From the NCBI RefSeq assembly GCF_000512585.2, contig NC_089243.1:1364001-1428000 (forward strand): 64,000 nt of DNA, in the 5' to 3' direction. Of the stretch, positions 1 to 13,118 are shown in pieces. The stretch comes from Kwoniella bestiolae CBS 10118. Taxonomy: Eukaryota > Basidiomycota > Tremellomycetes > Tremellales > Cryptococcaceae. How positions within the stretch are numbered: position 1 is the stretch's first letter; every line of letters starts with the position of its first letter. The position numbers and the translations under genes are program-made. The notes beneath the pieces are model-generated. The model had not been told where the DNA came from. It saw only the letters and a program-made list of their open reading frames with translations, and did not search any database.

Positions 1-2327
1 CTGAGCGTACTTTTGGTGTAGCTTTCTAGCGTGGGAGACTATCACTCTCGCTCTGGTATCTCGTTCTTCGGGGGATAAGGCGTATATGCTTGTGTTGTTA
101 TCACCAGACAGTGTTGATGCACCAGGCTTGATTTCTTCTGCCTGAACAACAATGGAAGCGTTTGACTTCTCCTTTTCTCTCTCCATTTGTTGAGCGACTA
201 TCTTCTGAATCTATTTCCATATCAGCTGAACGGAACGACAATAAGCCCTTCAAAGCTGACATACCCTCTGATCAAGCTGTTCATCCGTCATTCCTTTGAT
301 CCCCATCTCTTGCACTGTCTCTTGCTTCACCGCTACTCCCGCAATATTTTCCTTGTCTAGTCGCTTTTTGACATTCGTCACTCTCATGGGTCTAGTATTG
401 GTAGACAGACTCGACAAAGCCATTCGACCACCTGTCGGGGCAGACTGTCTTGGTCCAGCGTGGATTTTGAACGATGCATTCGAGCTGAGAGGCTTGGTGA
501 CTCGTGGTAATGGCACGGAAACTCTCCTCGAGTCTGATATTGATGCGATTTCGACTGTTGTCAGATACTTGTAACTCTAGGCAATCACAGCTACTTACTG
601 TTATCTGGTATAGTCAGACGGTTCTCAACGGATTTGGACTTTTTGGCGAACCTGTGGACAATCAAAATATCGGCTAAAGTCTTTCAATATCATGAAATGA
701 TTAACTGACTGCAGCGTATTGATGGTGTCTCTAGCAAACTTCTCTCCAGGTGCCAAGCAGCAAATCAATAATCCTTGTGAGGTACCTCCGAGAGCATCTG
801 TTCAAATGAGATAATCAGCTGAGATACACCGCAACTGCTTCTCAGCTACTCAGCCTACCTTGAAGTAATCTGGTAAGCTTGGATTCTCGGTATGGTACGA
901 ATACACCTCCCTTATCGGTGTTGCCCTTCTCAGCATTCATGTTCAGGGCATCCACAACCTTGCCTAGAATCGTCAAGGATGTGTTGATCGCAGAACTCTG
1001 CCATAGTCTTACAAATCAGCAAGTATTAGAAGAAGCTCAATATGTATTGGCTCACCTCTCTCATCCTCTCTTTATCGTTTCCTGTGTGATTGTTGTTCTC
1101 CGATCCGGCAAGATCAATCAGCTATACCAAGCAGTAAGCTAATCTGTCCAACCACGATCGATACCGGAAAGCTTACACAAATTTTACCATATTTCACTTG
1201 TAGGGGATTGGCATCATCCCTTGCTTCGAGATAGAGGGTCAAGATTGCATGTGATCGAGAGGAGGACGAGTTGAGTTTGGTAGATGCCGTTTTACGTGTT
1301 TTGGCGGCAGCGCTATCATACTGATAAACGATGTCATAGGCAGTGATGGACGGTATACTTACTTGTATATCTCACTGAACTCCTGGACGCTATTGCTGGG
1401 TTGTATAATCAGATCTGGAATGATATTATGACCTTCTGAGGACATCCTTATGTCTCTCTTTCTTGGCTGACACGGAACCCCATTGTAAGCTAGACGATAA
1501 CCCACTGCGCATTTATATGAGAAGGAAGCTTACCTCTGATCGATCACCTAACAAATCGTATACCTCGTCCTTGAGGATTTCCTATGACCGGATGCATACT
1601 GTCAGGATATGATCGAGCAGTGTAAAAAGAGTCGACTACTTACCACATACGAAAAAGCAATTCTCAACGTTGATGATCGCATTTCTGATCGGCTTTGAAA
1701 GATTGCCTTTGTGTAGGTGCTATGAGCTTCGACCGTCAGGTTAAGAAAAAAGGTGATCAGCTCACCTGTACAGTCCTCGGTATGATCCCAGGATCTAAGG
1801 CAGAGCCTTGCATAGTCTATGAGTATATATCAGCTATGTTATTCCAAATCAGACACTGTTTCGCTAGCTGGACCTACGTGCGTTTTACCTGATCCTGTCA
1901 CTCCGTAAGTGAATATCGTGGTGTTCTTTTTATCGTTGTGAGCTGATGGTGAACGGAATACAGTGATCTGATAACTCACCTGACCGCTCAGCGCTTGTTC
2001 GATCCTGTGTTCCGATGTCAGCTTCGGCTCATTGAGCAGCGGATTCAGCTTACATAGGTCTCAGACTGTCGAATACTTCTTCCTGTGTACTCGAGGCCGA
2101 ATGGCATCTATCCAGTCTATCGGGGTATGATAGTCAGCTTCACATGAGACTCTAGCCATGCCAATGCAAGCTCACTCGAAATGGTACTTCTTGTCCCCCT
2201 CTTTATTCAATGCTACAATATTGTTCCCCTCTACCTTGATTCCCTCAGGGTTGATCTTCCCGTCCGACGGATGAGGGGGCCGGAGTCTGACATGGCATGA
2301 GATGGCTTTTGAGGTGGTTCTGGTCAT
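1..2327 (-). CDS. Kinesin motor protein, kinesin-10 (KIF22/Kid)-like, 3' end outside window
   Basis: This is an ATP-driven microtubule motor. Read on the minus strand from an ATG at 2327, the exons give the P-loop YGVTGSGKTHV (about 1873-1915), the switch I motif NSSSSRSHAILTL (about 1220-1275) and the switch II motif DLAGSE (about 1105-1130). The following helices ILGKVVDALN, VPYRESKLTRLLQ and DALGGTSQGLL most resemble kinesin-10 (chromokinesin Kid/KIF22), which pushes chromosome arms in mitosis. At least eight short introns interrupt the gene. A Lys/Glu-rich tail (516-250) and a further exon continue past position 1, so the C-terminus, where kinesin-10 proteins carry a helix-hairpin-helix DNA-binding region, is not visible. 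Kinesin identity is secure; the subfamily is inferred from motor-domain wording only. The gene is divergent from the kinetochore-like gene at 2687. Confidence 0.88.
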
Positions 2328-2686
2328 TTCGATAAGTTGCTGGCAATCGTATTTGTTGGCGTTGGCCTTGACTACAATGATATATGCATGAATGAGATGA
2401 ATAAAACTACTACTCTGACGGTGTCAACAATGCCTGTGAGCTGTAGATGGCATCGTTCAACCTCCACTCGACATTTGCGTAACAGGCACGGCGAATGGAG
2501 ATGTGACCAATCTCCGGGAAAACAGTCGCGTGTATCTTGGATGATGAGAAATAACGTGTAAACAATCAATTTAGTTGACAGTTTCATGCATCTGCATCCC
2601 GTCTTCTTTCTCTTCGTCAAACAGCTTTTCCCTTCTCAACCTGGGATACATATATCTCGATCCATCCACCTCAGCTCTAGACTATC
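2328..2686. promoter_or_regulatory. Divergent intergenic region, kinesin / Sos7-like gene
   Basis: These 359 bases separate the start codons of two oppositely transcribed genes and must hold both promoters. I see no clear TATA box or other named motif. Short open frames here lack support. Confidence 0.5.
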
Positions 2687-4343
2687 ATGGCAGCCATTGC
2701 AAATCCCTCCACGATGCACGCTTCTACTTCGGGTGGATCAAGTCTGCACCAAGCAGTCGACCAGTAAGTCTAGTCTGGACCATACAACTCTACCTCGAGC
2801 CACAGGGTGATTGCCATACTCACACTTGGATATAGTATATCAACCGAAGTCTCCTCAGGCTTTCATGTCTTACAACATCGCGATCGATTCCAGGAGAAAG
2901 CTCTAAGGGATGTCACGTTGAACAGCAACGATTCAGCTATGATGCTGGATCCTAATAATCCGGTGTTAGTGAGGGAGGAGATGGAATCGCAGAAGGTGAG
3001 TCGGAGGACCATGACACTCAACTTCCCGGATGCGTCGATACTACCACAGCAAGAGGGATAAGAGCTGATAATGTGAAGTAATGCTGTAGGAATACTTCCG
3101 ACGACTCAAATTCACATATCTCGAACAAGAAGCCAAAAGGCATTTCTTATCTTCCATAATGCTTGAGGAACCGCCTACAGTAGAACAAGGGGAGAACGAA
3201 GAGCGAGGTGAGACACCAGCTACATTGCAGATGAATCTGGTATGCGTTAGCTGATGGTCCTAATATCTGGAATGTAGAACGAATCAACGCTGAGAAGAAA
3301 GCTGTACTGAAAGAAACCAAGTCGACAATCGAGGAGATGAGAAGTATGACTGTTAAATTGGCTGAAGAGAATGCTCAGAGTCAGTTGAGATCTCTCTTTC
3401 GAGGCAGGACCGCTCAGCTGAAAATGTATCCCCAATCCATATAGAACATATAGCGATGTCGGAGAAGTTGGCCGAAGCTCAAGCTTTACAAAAGCAGATA
3501 AGGGATATGGAACTTGAATTAGCTAGGATAAAAGCTACTCACCCTCCCGAGAATGTAAGCTTGCGTTCCTCTCTGATTTTCTGATGGCGACCCAGCTGAC
3601 AACGACCCATCATGTCATATAGAGAATGACGACAGCCCAAGCTAATGATACGTTGGATGCTCAAATTGTCGAGATGGAACGGTTGACAGACGCGATCTCA
3701 TCGACTCAGAGTCAAACTGATACTGCTAGAGAAGAGGTCGCTAGAGTCGCTAAGGAGGTGAGCTAGTTTTCTCTAATTCGTGCCCTAGCAAGATAGAGAC
3801 AGGGATAGCTCTGATAGTATGTACCATAGGTACAACGTCTGAGTCGGGATAGAGAGAGGGAAGAGGCTCGAGCCAAGGAAGTGAGGGAAGGTAGAGAAGC
3901 GGGAGATACGAAGGTGGATGAGATATGTCGATGGTAAGTGGACGATCAGCTGTCTCGTCATCGCATTTCATCCAATAGCTGATAAAAATGGTTTGTAGGT
4001 ACTCGTCGTCTATGGCTTTTTACCGATCATTATTGGGTATAAAATCTGTCAAAGCCGTATCAGATAGTGAATTACACATGGAGTACGACGTACCCATTGG
4101 TCCCGTAACATTAGCCTTGACTTTTGACGAGATGAGCAAGAGGTTCGCCGATGCGAGAGTGAGTATGGGGACGACTGTCTTACAGCTGCCTCCATGAACG
4201 AAGGGCAGTCTCAGCTGATGTGACACGGATTGTAGCTCATAGGCAGCGATATGGACATCTCTGAGTCTGTGGGAATAGCAGCTGGATCAAACGATGTTCC
4301 TGGTCTGGTAGCGGACGTTTTGGTCAGATTGAGACCAGCTTGA
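2687..4343 (+). CDS. Coiled-coil kinetochore protein, Sos7-like
   Basis: Spliced across about seven exons, the product has roughly 300 residues. A short Ser/Thr-rich N-terminus (MAAIANPSTMHAS) is followed by a segment YFRRLKFTYLEQEAKRHFL. This LKF.YLEQ.AK..FL pattern is what I associate with the Sos7/Kre28 N-terminal kinetochore domain. The middle is a long heptad-rich coiled coil (about residues 95-215), and the last 90 residues form a small globular domain beginning FYRSLLGIKSV. Sos7-type proteins sit with the KNL1/Spc7 arm of the KMN network and help couple kinetochores to spindle microtubules. The ATG at 2687 is chosen because exon 1 runs cleanly into a GTAAGT donor after the residues AVDQ. 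Spc24 or Spc25 was considered because of the coiled coil plus C-terminal globular layout. The assignment rests on pattern memory, not a search. Confidence 0.6.
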
Positions 4344-4493
4344 AAGACTTAGGAAACGCTATTGTCCTTGGTAATTTGGGTATTTACGTTGTATTTTGAT
4401 ATCATGTATATAATCAATATTTCTCGCTTCTACATCACCCGTATTACTGATAATCTAGCTCAAAAAGGCTTCGATAACGAAGCTACAAGGGAT

Positions 4494-5691
4494 CTACATG
4501 AAGTCCCTCAGGACATCTTGCAAATCCCTCTGACCCGTCCACGTCGGATCATGCGGCAAGATCTCCTCATCGTCGAATGTCGACCAAGTATCCTCCCCCC
4601 ATTTCCTTAATAAACCAGCTTTGATACTCATCACCAGATTTGTATCCTCTGAGTCTCTCTCATATTCCTCGAGGGTATATTGCTCGATGATAGGCTGTCG
4701 ATGATGTACTTTCTGAAAAGTGTCGATGAGCTCTTGGCCTGATGGGGTATAGTTGAATATATGGATTGCACGGCCATTGAGAGAGTCGAGGTTGGACGAG
4801 GAGGTGAGGATGAGCTGGGTGAGGGCGTGTCCTAGGTATTTGGAGGATCTGCCGCGAATTGGGAATTATTAGCCAGGTCCGGCTTGGAAGGGTGCAACGA
4901 GATAGATGGGTCATGGGAGAGAAAGTATACTCACGTTAATCTCAGGGGTTTGTTCAGAGCATCTTTGTAAAGCACGATTTTATTCTTTTGAACGTCTGTA
5001 CCTAAAAATCTATCGATAGTCGAAGATACTCAACAGTCAGCCAAGACTTATCCCAACACACCGTGATACACTTCAATCCAGAGAGTTCATACCAACACTC
5101 ACTTCAATCCAAAGAAATAATCAACCAACAACCCGATCCTAACGTTCAACCAAGGTATCCCCAAATCCTTCATCTTCTTGTTAATTTCTTCTTTTATAGG
5201 TACGAGGGTCTGTAATCCCTTTGAATCGTTGATTTCAGATGCGGTCCAGGAGACTCCGAAATCGGATTGGATGAATGTTTTCAGTGTTTTAGAAGCGGCT
5301 AGTATGTCCAGGAGGGGGAGTTGGACGTGCAGGGAGGCGTCGGACATTGTTGAGCTGTATGGTAAAGCGCATCATAATCGGTAATGCAAATAAGATATGT
5401 CAGATCGAGTGAAGATATTCAATCTCTTGAAGGGGATGAAGATGCCTCGACTCACATCAACACTTCCAACCCCTCCACGGCATTCTTGTTGACCTGATCA
5501 CCCTCATCGGTATGATCATCCAGTCGAATGATTCTCCTCTCAATTTTCGTAGGTATAACACCGAGATCAGACGATGGTCGATGTAAGATTACTAAATGGA
5601 TTTTACCCTTCTCGTTGGCATCTAGTAAGAAAGGTAGGAGGGCAGATCCGATATGACCGTTATGTCCTATGAGGCCTAGTTGGATGGTCAT
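4494..5691 (-). CDS. NmrA-like / isoflavone-reductase-like NAD(P)-binding protein
   Basis: The protein starts MTIQLGLIGHNGHIGSALLP, a glycine-rich dinucleotide-binding turn (GHNGHIG) following a first beta strand, typical of atypical short-chain dehydrogenases of the NmrA/HSCARG group. Later segments such as TFIQSDFGVSW and IPWLNVRIGLLVDYFF match the part of the fold that positions the cofactor and substrate pocket. Length is about 300 residues in four exons, usual for the group. Members are redox sensors or reductases of small molecules, and neither the substrate nor catalytic competence can be told from sequence. I see no classical YxxxK catalytic pair. The gene diverges from RPP1 and lies tail to tail with the Sos7-like gene, 150 bases apart. 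Confidence 0.75.
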
Positions 5692-6369
5692 CGTTAAGTT
5701 CGCAAGTACCTATATATGTATGTTTGAGATATTAGGGAATGCGGGTGCAGATGCATCTGTATAGGTAACAGATCTTGCACATTTATATACATGCAATTTG
5801 ACCTCGTTGTTTTGTATACAGTGTATGAATTATCAGATAAACTCCGCTAGTCAGTCAATCAATCATAATCCACATCGTCAGAGTACGTTGCGTTGTTACT
5901 CCACCATGCTGAGTAATCAAAATGCACTTGCTGAGTTCATCCCTTTTTAGGATAAGTGGAGGGTCTTGCGTCCGCAGTCTGAAAGGATATCCTTTGTTCT
6001 TAGGATCAACGTGAGCTGGCTGTCCTCAAGGAAGCAAGAATAAACATGAGGGATGGACGTTGTTGATGAGTCGAGGTCGATATTGCTACCTTGAATCGGG
6101 CTGACTATATATGCTCACACTCCGTCGGTGTGGTGATAACGATAACGGAATCAAATTTGTCTCGCAATCATCCTCCACTCTGAGATCAACATTTAAAGGT
6201 GACAATACCAAAAATTACTCGAGCATGCATGTCTGCTGTATAGAGGTGTATCCATACAAGTGCTGGCAAGCTTATCATCAATTATCTGACCCTTACATAG
6301 CTCACGAACTCACCGGCGTAGATATCAACGCATCAAAGATACAACTTATACCACCAACCCACTACCGGG
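5692..6369. promoter_or_regulatory. Divergent intergenic region, NmrA-like / RPP1
   Basis: The 678 bases hold the two promoters. The plus-strand reading frame at 6111-6410 overlaps the RPP1 start in another frame and has no coding support. No distinctive motif was recognised. Confidence 0.4.
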
Positions 6370-7973
6370 ATGTATTTCGACCTGTACCAGCCCTTCCCCC
6401 TTCCCGCTGACATCGACGATGGACAGTCCAAGAAAAGTAAAAAAGGGAAAGGCAAAGCTGCACCGAATCAACCTCCTCAGACGGCTAGTACACCAGCCAA
6501 GGACTGCTGGAGTGGGATAGAAAGTAAGGATAAAGATGTTTTCGTAAAGAAGGTAGCTTTGTCTGGGCATCGTAAGTTATCTATCCCTCATACTTCCCAG
6601 CCTTCATCTCAGAGAGAAGGCATCCTGGAAAGGGGCCCATCAGCTGATATACATCTATGATCATAGTGGGCTACTCGGTCATTGGACTTACGGTCACACC
6701 TTCAGAACCTTCAAATCAAGTTATCCCATTCCCGTTCTCATCCGCCGTACCATTCCCAGAACTCGATCCCAGATCATCCTCCCATGCTTCAAGTTCGTCG
6801 AGCAAGTCCCCAATGGTGCAGGTCACGAGGTATCATATGAGGCTGGATGATAACAGGGTACATCCTCTGGTTAGTCGTGCTATCTCTGCTCATGAGCCCT
6901 CGCAATGCACAATCCCGAGCCAGTGTTGCTGACAATTTGCATCATCTCACTTAGACAAGTCAGAATACAAGTACTCTCAAGCAATATGATATACTCAGTG
7001 TAGCGCCAACAAGCGATAAAGCCTTTCAATTGGCATGTACGGACCTATCCAATCCTGGACCTAATCAGGTGGGTAGTCTGTTCCCATCACACCTTCTCTC
7101 ATAACCTCGAACCCGAACGTCAAAAGCAGGGCTAACATCAAGTTTTCTTCGCTTTGCGCCGAGCTCAGATATCAATAATCACTCTCCCACTGCACGAAAG
7201 ACCATTTACATTCAGATTCAACTGGAAGCAGATGAGGCAGGCTCAGCGGAATGGCGTGGTGGTGAGTTTGGATCTCAAGCATTCGTTGAACCTCCTGCTT
7301 TTCATCCCATCACCCATGATTAGTCACTGTCACATCTCACGGGATCATCTTCTTTTTTTGTTCGGGCATATTACCGAACTTCGTACTGACCCTTCACGCA
7401 GTTCGAGCTCCTCTACTCCCCCGCCCTCTTTCCTCCCTCCTCAACCTCCCCAGAGACTTCCCGTCGATACCGCCAAAACTTCTTATCCAATGCCAGAGAA
7501 GTAATCAGAATAACAGGTGGGAAAGGTGTGATCCTTTCCTCTGGACCTAATGGGGATCCCTCGAGTGGGTTAAGGGGTGCTTTGGATATAGTTAATCTGT
7601 AAGTGATAGTTTCATTCAATCAATATAATAAACACGAGCTAATTGTCAATTGACGGTATAGAGCTACGATGATTGGGATGCCATCCAACTTGGCCAAAGA
7701 ATCCATTTCGAATACCGCTAAGAACGTACTGTTACGTGCTCGTATGTCTTTTCCCTTCTCATTGACCACCTGGGGCGTCATCAATACTGACCTGTTCTTT
7801 CATGCTTATCAGAAGCTAGAAAAACGTTCAAAGCTGTCATGTCGATGCCCAAGATTGTTCCTCCATTGGGGAATATTGCCAATCACGCCGAAAATGATAT
7901 ATCTCAGCATAAAAAACGTTCATCTAATGATCCAGCTGAGGAGATAGGCAAGGTTAAGAAAGTCAAGGTATAA
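6370..7973 (+). CDS. RPP1: Ribonuclease P/MRP protein subunit RPP1 (Rpp30 family)
   Basis: This is a protein subunit of nuclear RNase P and RNase MRP, which process the 5' ends of pre-tRNA and pre-rRNA. The fold is a TIM-like barrel related to PHP enzymes. The start MYFDLYQPFPL is followed by a Lys-rich insert (KKSKKGKGK). The family core is in the later exons: REVIRITGGKGVILSSG, then LRGALDIVNLATMIGMP and AKESISNTAKNVLLRA, which are the best conserved Rpp30 segments. A basic tail ends KKVKV. About 350 residues in seven exons is somewhat longer than human Rpp30 (268 residues) because of low-complexity inserts. The ATG at 6370 is preceded by in-frame stops. No loss of key segments was seen. 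Confidence 0.9.
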
Positions 7974-8188
7974 ATCCACCTTGTGTAGTGTAAACGTAAA
8001 CATGATATACCGTACATCCGTATAAACGTATATGAATTCAGTCAATCTATGAACTACTATATGCTACAACGTATTCATATCTGAATCGCGACCAAAAAGG
8101 GAAAAGCCGTACTCTATTGAACCACGAATGAACAGATCCCATCTATCTAATCGTACTCGTACTTCACAAGTCCAAAACCTAGTCTCAA

Positions 8189-10957
8189 CTACTTGATCAT
8201 CCACCCTCCAACCACCTTCATCGACCCCTCATCCCCCTTACTGACTACCTCCCCCTCCTTCCCCTGGATGACATCCCCGATCATCAACCACGGATCTCTC
8301 CCTCCTCCCCATTTCAGTAGTTTCTCTTTCAACATCTCCCCACCATCTCTACTTAGCACCCCCTCCCCATTTTGGAGAGAAGGGCTCGCAAACAGGGTAT
8401 TCCAGACTTTCCCTGCAATAGCTCGATCGAACAAATACGAATAATACGTAGCTCCATATCCGTATAGATGACCAAATTGGGTTTGCCAAGCTGTACCTTC
8501 AACCGGTTGGATGACCCCCACATGAGATTGAAGGTCGTACCAGATCTTACTCGAGTCAATCTCCTGGTTATGCTTGATCGAATGGTACTTCTGGTCCAGT
8601 AGGGCCATGCAAATTTGCCCGTGGGTTTCCAGCCCCGCCAGAGATTGGTTGAGCTTCAAATGCGCTTGCACCAGTGGGATGGGTAGAGTTTCACCAGTGA
8701 GGTAATGCGTCGCGAAGGATGAGAGGACTTCGGGGGAGGAGACGAAATGTTCCATTAGGATTGAGGGAAGCTCGACGAAATCTGTTGCGCAGCGGGTTCC
8801 TGAGACGTTGTGGAATTCTGTTCGGCCTATCATAGCTATTACGACCAAAACAGTCAATCAGCTTTACGGTCTCAGCATTCAGTGTAGACCTCCATAGAGT
8901 AAGACCGGCACAAAAGCGAAGACGAGGTAAGATCAGAACAGAGGGTGAAAAACTCACAGTGTATAGCATGTCCCATCTCATGAAAGAGCGTCTCCAGATC
9001 ATTCCACCCCAACAGCGCCGGCCGACCATTATCGACATTCCCAAAATCGCACGTGAGCACCACAATGGGTAACTGATATCTCCCTTCCTTCCCTTTCAAC
9101 ATCTCACCATCAACCTCCAATCCCCTTCCACCGTACTTCTGATCCCACCCTTCAGGTAGTCCATCACCGGAATGATCATCGTCGTCTACTCTCCTCGAGC
9201 ATCTGACGGTATAATGAGCGGCGGACGGTGGTTTATTCTGTCGTGAGAATAGATCACAATAGATTATACCGATTGTCCCCTCATTCTCATCTACCACGTC
9301 TAATCTCCTCACACTCTCGTGCCATACTTCTCCCCTATCCACAGACTTAGGAACGAACGAGATCCCATATAGTTTCTTGAAGATCTTGGATAATCCCGAT
9401 AGAGCAGTTCCAGTAGAGAAGTACGGCGTGATAGGTGGTAAACTCGAGGTGGGAGCGAGCGTCGACAAGTACTTCTCAGCGAAGTAATCTCGGTCCCAAG
9501 CGTTGAGAGGCGGTAGATGAGCGGTACCGTTGGATAGATCGTAATTGTTTCCAGTGAGGGTAGTAGCCTTCAACCTCTGGAGTATCCCGACATCAAGCCC
9601 AGCAACGGGTCTATGATGTTTTGCCAAAGAATCCAAAAATCCAAATACGTTCTTAGGGTTCTTAGCCATCTTATCACTGAGGGTAACATCTCCCCAAGTC
9701 TCTTTACCCAGCACATCAGCCAATTCCGCACGTTTCTTCAACATCTCTTCTAAGACTTCTACCCTCTCTGGATCCCTCTGTATTCCACCTGTATAGACCA
9801 ACCTCCTTGCCTCTCCCTCACGGGCATATCGCGAGATCATCTGCGCTTCCCAACTCCCCGGAACGACGTATGCCGCCCCGCCCCTCCGCTTACGAGGAAG
9901 AGAATCGATGAATTGGGAGCCCATGCCTGCTAGTAACCTGTCTGGCTCGGGTAGCTCGATCAACGGTTTGATGGATGGACCGCTGGATGCGAATGAGAGG
10001 AATGTACGACCCAGTGAGAGGAGGGAGTCAGATAGGGAAACGAATTTCTGGCGGACCGCTGGGGGAAGATGGATGCCTGATCGCTCAAAGTCTGATAGGA
10101 ACGTTTGGGCCACTTTGAGCTCTGCTGAAGATAGGGGTTGAGGGTGAGGGTAGGAGACGGCTTTAGTGAGGGACTGGTGGGGATTGAAGTAGTCAGCATT
10201 GTGGTTCAAGTCAGCAGGGTTGGAGGTGAACCGCGTGATGTAAAGATCTGAGACTGGGGCTGATATACTTCCAATCACTCAGAGCAAGACGATCCAGAGT
10301 GTTTTGCAGATAGAGGTCTCTTTTCCGATCGCATGATATTTCAGTCGTAGTCGTATGACCATCACTCACCTCGTACAGCCCCCTACTAGTATTCAACTCA
10401 TTCATAAAACTACACAGCACCTCATAAGTCCGTTCCGACTCTTCGATCCATCTCTGCTCCGGATGAACGTTCCTGACCAGCTCGCACATATCTATAACCC
10501 CACACAACACATCGCTCAATCGATCCAGGTTCTTAACTACCAAGCGCAATTCTTTTCCACTGGGGTCGAGGGGAGCATCGCATATCCTCTGGACGATCGC
10601 ACTAGCCTGGACTAGCGTTCGTTCAGTCAACGGACGTAAGGCCTCTGGGTGGGTGAGAGGAGCGAAGGTGAATAATCCTGATGAAGATGCGTTGAAGGTG
10701 GTGGGATGGGGGAGGTCGAAATGCGCTTTGAGGGCTTCGTCATCCCCTCGAGAGGGGCTGGAGAGAGGTGGTGGAGGGACGTATGGGTCGTATGTCGTTG
10801 ATGTTGAGGTGGCGAGAGCAGCTTGTGATTGTTGAGACCGATTTAGTCGAGATGCAGTACTGAGATGTAGCTTTGTGGGATATATTCGAGGTAAGTTGAG
10901 GGAGGTCGGACGACGGGGTTGAGCTAGAGATCGAATCGCTCGGGAGCGAAGGGACAT
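8189..10957 (-). CDS. OCT1: Mitochondrial intermediate peptidase (M3 metallopeptidase)
   Basis: This zinc metallopeptidase of the mitochondrial matrix removes an octapeptide from certain imported precursors after MPP cleavage. The N-terminus MSLRSRAIRSLAQPRR is Arg/Ser-rich with no acidic residues, as expected of a targeting presequence. The catalytic motif FHEMGHAIH lies at about 8966-8990 (HEMGH codons 8968-8982), with the downstream zinc-ligand region in the next exon. The C-terminal exon contains FGHLYGYGATYYSYLFDRA, the hallmark tyrosine-rich M3 segment. The product is about 780 residues, the usual size for fungal OCT1. Only a few introns are present. An upstream in-frame start at 11053 would give a presequence-blocking extension, so 10957 is preferred. 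Confidence 0.93.
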
Positions 10958-11764
10958 GATGGTGGTTGTCAATGTTGTAATGACTATGTGAAGCTGGATG
11001 GTAGTATGAGATGAGAGGCTATGCTGTGTGTATGATCGTGGATATGCAAGCAAAGTTGGGAGATAGAGTGGAAAAGTGAAAGTCCAAGACGAAGATGAAG
11101 ATGTGTTGAAATTAGATCCGAAAGATCGGGGATATCAGGGATGCCGGTGCTGATAACTTGGCCGGGGCGACTGATGATGGTGACGATGTTCCAATCAATG
11201 ATATGCGGATAAGCCGTAGAGAGATGATGAGAGAAATGAGATGGTGATCAAAGACTGAAAGGATCGGAAGGAGAAGGTCAACAGGATAGAAGGTTTGAAA
11301 GTTATGATAAAATCGTCTCTCTGGTGGACGGGTATCACCGTACCGAGTAGAAGACCCATCATCATGTTATCATCATCATCATTTTTTGACATGATTATGG
11401 CATCAACTGATATCTCATGTGACACATATTCCATCCGTCTGATCCTTGTTCATCGGGGTTGCCAGAAAAAGCAGAGAGATGTTAACAGATCAGATTGCAT
11501 GTGATTATAACATCTATAGAGGCTGACGAATGGAAGTGTGATGTCCTCCCCACTCTATACCATCAGATCTTCATGTTCCCCCACTTTGGCTTTTCTCCGT
11601 GCTTGGATCTATACCTTTGAGACAATTTACCCTGGTATCTGTAACTTTGAGGGAGATGAGAATCACAAGCCACATTCATCTCCGCTTAAGCACCATCACC
11701 ACCATCAACCTATCGTCCCTTCTCTCTATGGCAATCACGGTATCATCTTCACCATGCAGTCCAT
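10958..11764. other. Intergenic, OCT1 promoter and 3' flank of hydrolase gene
   Basis: About 800 bases between two minus-strand genes. They should hold the OCT1 promoter and the hydrolase 3' untranslated region. A short CAT-rich run lies near 11360-11385. I recognise no gene. Confidence 0.4.
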
Positions 11765-13118
11765 CTAACTATCCAACCAATCCCTGATAATCTCCCTCAA
11801 TTTCTGTCCCTCGTCCCTCCTCCAAAGATGCTCAGCATCCTCCACCTCTATCCCCCTGACCACCTCACTACCCATCTCATTGGCAAAGTGCGTATACGTC
11901 GAAGGTCCCGTAAATTCATCTTTATTGCCCCAAACCATCCATATCGGTCTATTACCCAATGCTTTTTGGTGTTCTCTCAAAGCCACAGGGAACTTCTTGG
12001 ACGAGAGGAGGGTTATTCCTTTGAATGCTGTGAGGGCGGGGGAGACGAGGAGAGTCTTGGTGAGTGGGATAGAAGCTGGGCTGGGGAAGGGAGCGAGGAT
12101 GGTCAGGAGGGATCCCCATGAGTAGCCCTGCGAATATGAGAGATAGTCAGCAAGTTGCGATTCAAGGTCTGAGATGCAAATCCAATGACTGGGTGGAAGC
12201 TGAGATAGGTCGGGCTCGCTTGTCCTCAATCACAAAGACTCCTTGTCCCCTAACCTTCAGGTGTCAACCATCCCATCCTACCTTTGCAAGCCACCGTACA
12301 GTCTACCCACTCCAATCCTGCACTTCATCCCACCCAACGCACAAAGATAAAGGAAATAAGATGAGAAACCCAAACTCACAAACCTAAACACCTCCCTAAC
12401 GCTATCCCCCAACAACCCCACCCCAATCTTCTCAATGTCCGCCAAATCATCCGGATCATGCCCCGTCCCAAGCCACGGTTGACTACCCCCGCTAAGTCCT
12501 ACGCCCCGTACGTTATAGGTAATCACCGCTGTCTTGCCGCACAGCTCCGCAGGGGAGGGAGTAACCGCTCCTGAGGGGGGTACCGAGTCGGGGTCGGGAA
12601 TGGAGCCTTGGAGTGTGGATGGGTCGGTGGTGTGGGAGTGGTAGGGGTGGTATATTGCTGTGATCAGATGGGATGTTATGACTCTGTGTTGTGGCATTGG
12701 TAATCATCAGTATTAGCTTCCTTTGTTTGGTCATGCTCGGCTCCATATCCAGTAGCTACGGTGCAAAATCAAGTGTAATCGCATGATAATGATTGCTTGT
12801 CCGAGAAGTAGAGGCGACTCACGGATCCAACATACTTCCCCCCAATCTTCCCCAAGGATGACTAGCCACCACGACCCTCTCCACGCCCATATCCTTCAAC
12901 CCGTCCCTCAACCCATCATCCAAATCCTCAAGCTTCTTAGGTACAGTGGAGTATTCGCCTAGAACATTAATATGCGATGTGAGTGAGAAGGGGAGAGGCA
13001 AAGGGAGATACAGACGGGCTTCGAGGTGGATAGGGGGTGTGGAGGAGGGAAGGAGGAGACGGAGGTGCGGGTGTAGGTGTTTGTCCCATATTTCGTTCTG
13101 AGGGTCGGGGCGGGCCAT
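11765..13118 (-). CDS. Alpha/beta hydrolase of unknown substrate
   Basis: Spliced exons give an alpha/beta hydrolase. ITYNVRGVGLSGG resembles the oxyanion-side loop, GYSWGS (just left of 12128) is the GxSxG nucleophile elbow with serine as the presumed nucleophile, RPIWMVWGNKDEF carries the expected acid residue after strand 7, and EDAEHLWRR supplies the likely catalytic histidine. The triad is therefore complete. The start MARPDPQNEIW has no signal peptide, so a cytosolic enzyme is likely. To keep frame, the elbow exon must be joined through a 28-bp micro-exon (12282-12309, encoding WVDCTVACK) flanked by introns of about 70 and 154 bp. The reaction cannot be named; esterase, peptidase or thioesterase are all possible. 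Confidence 0.75.
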
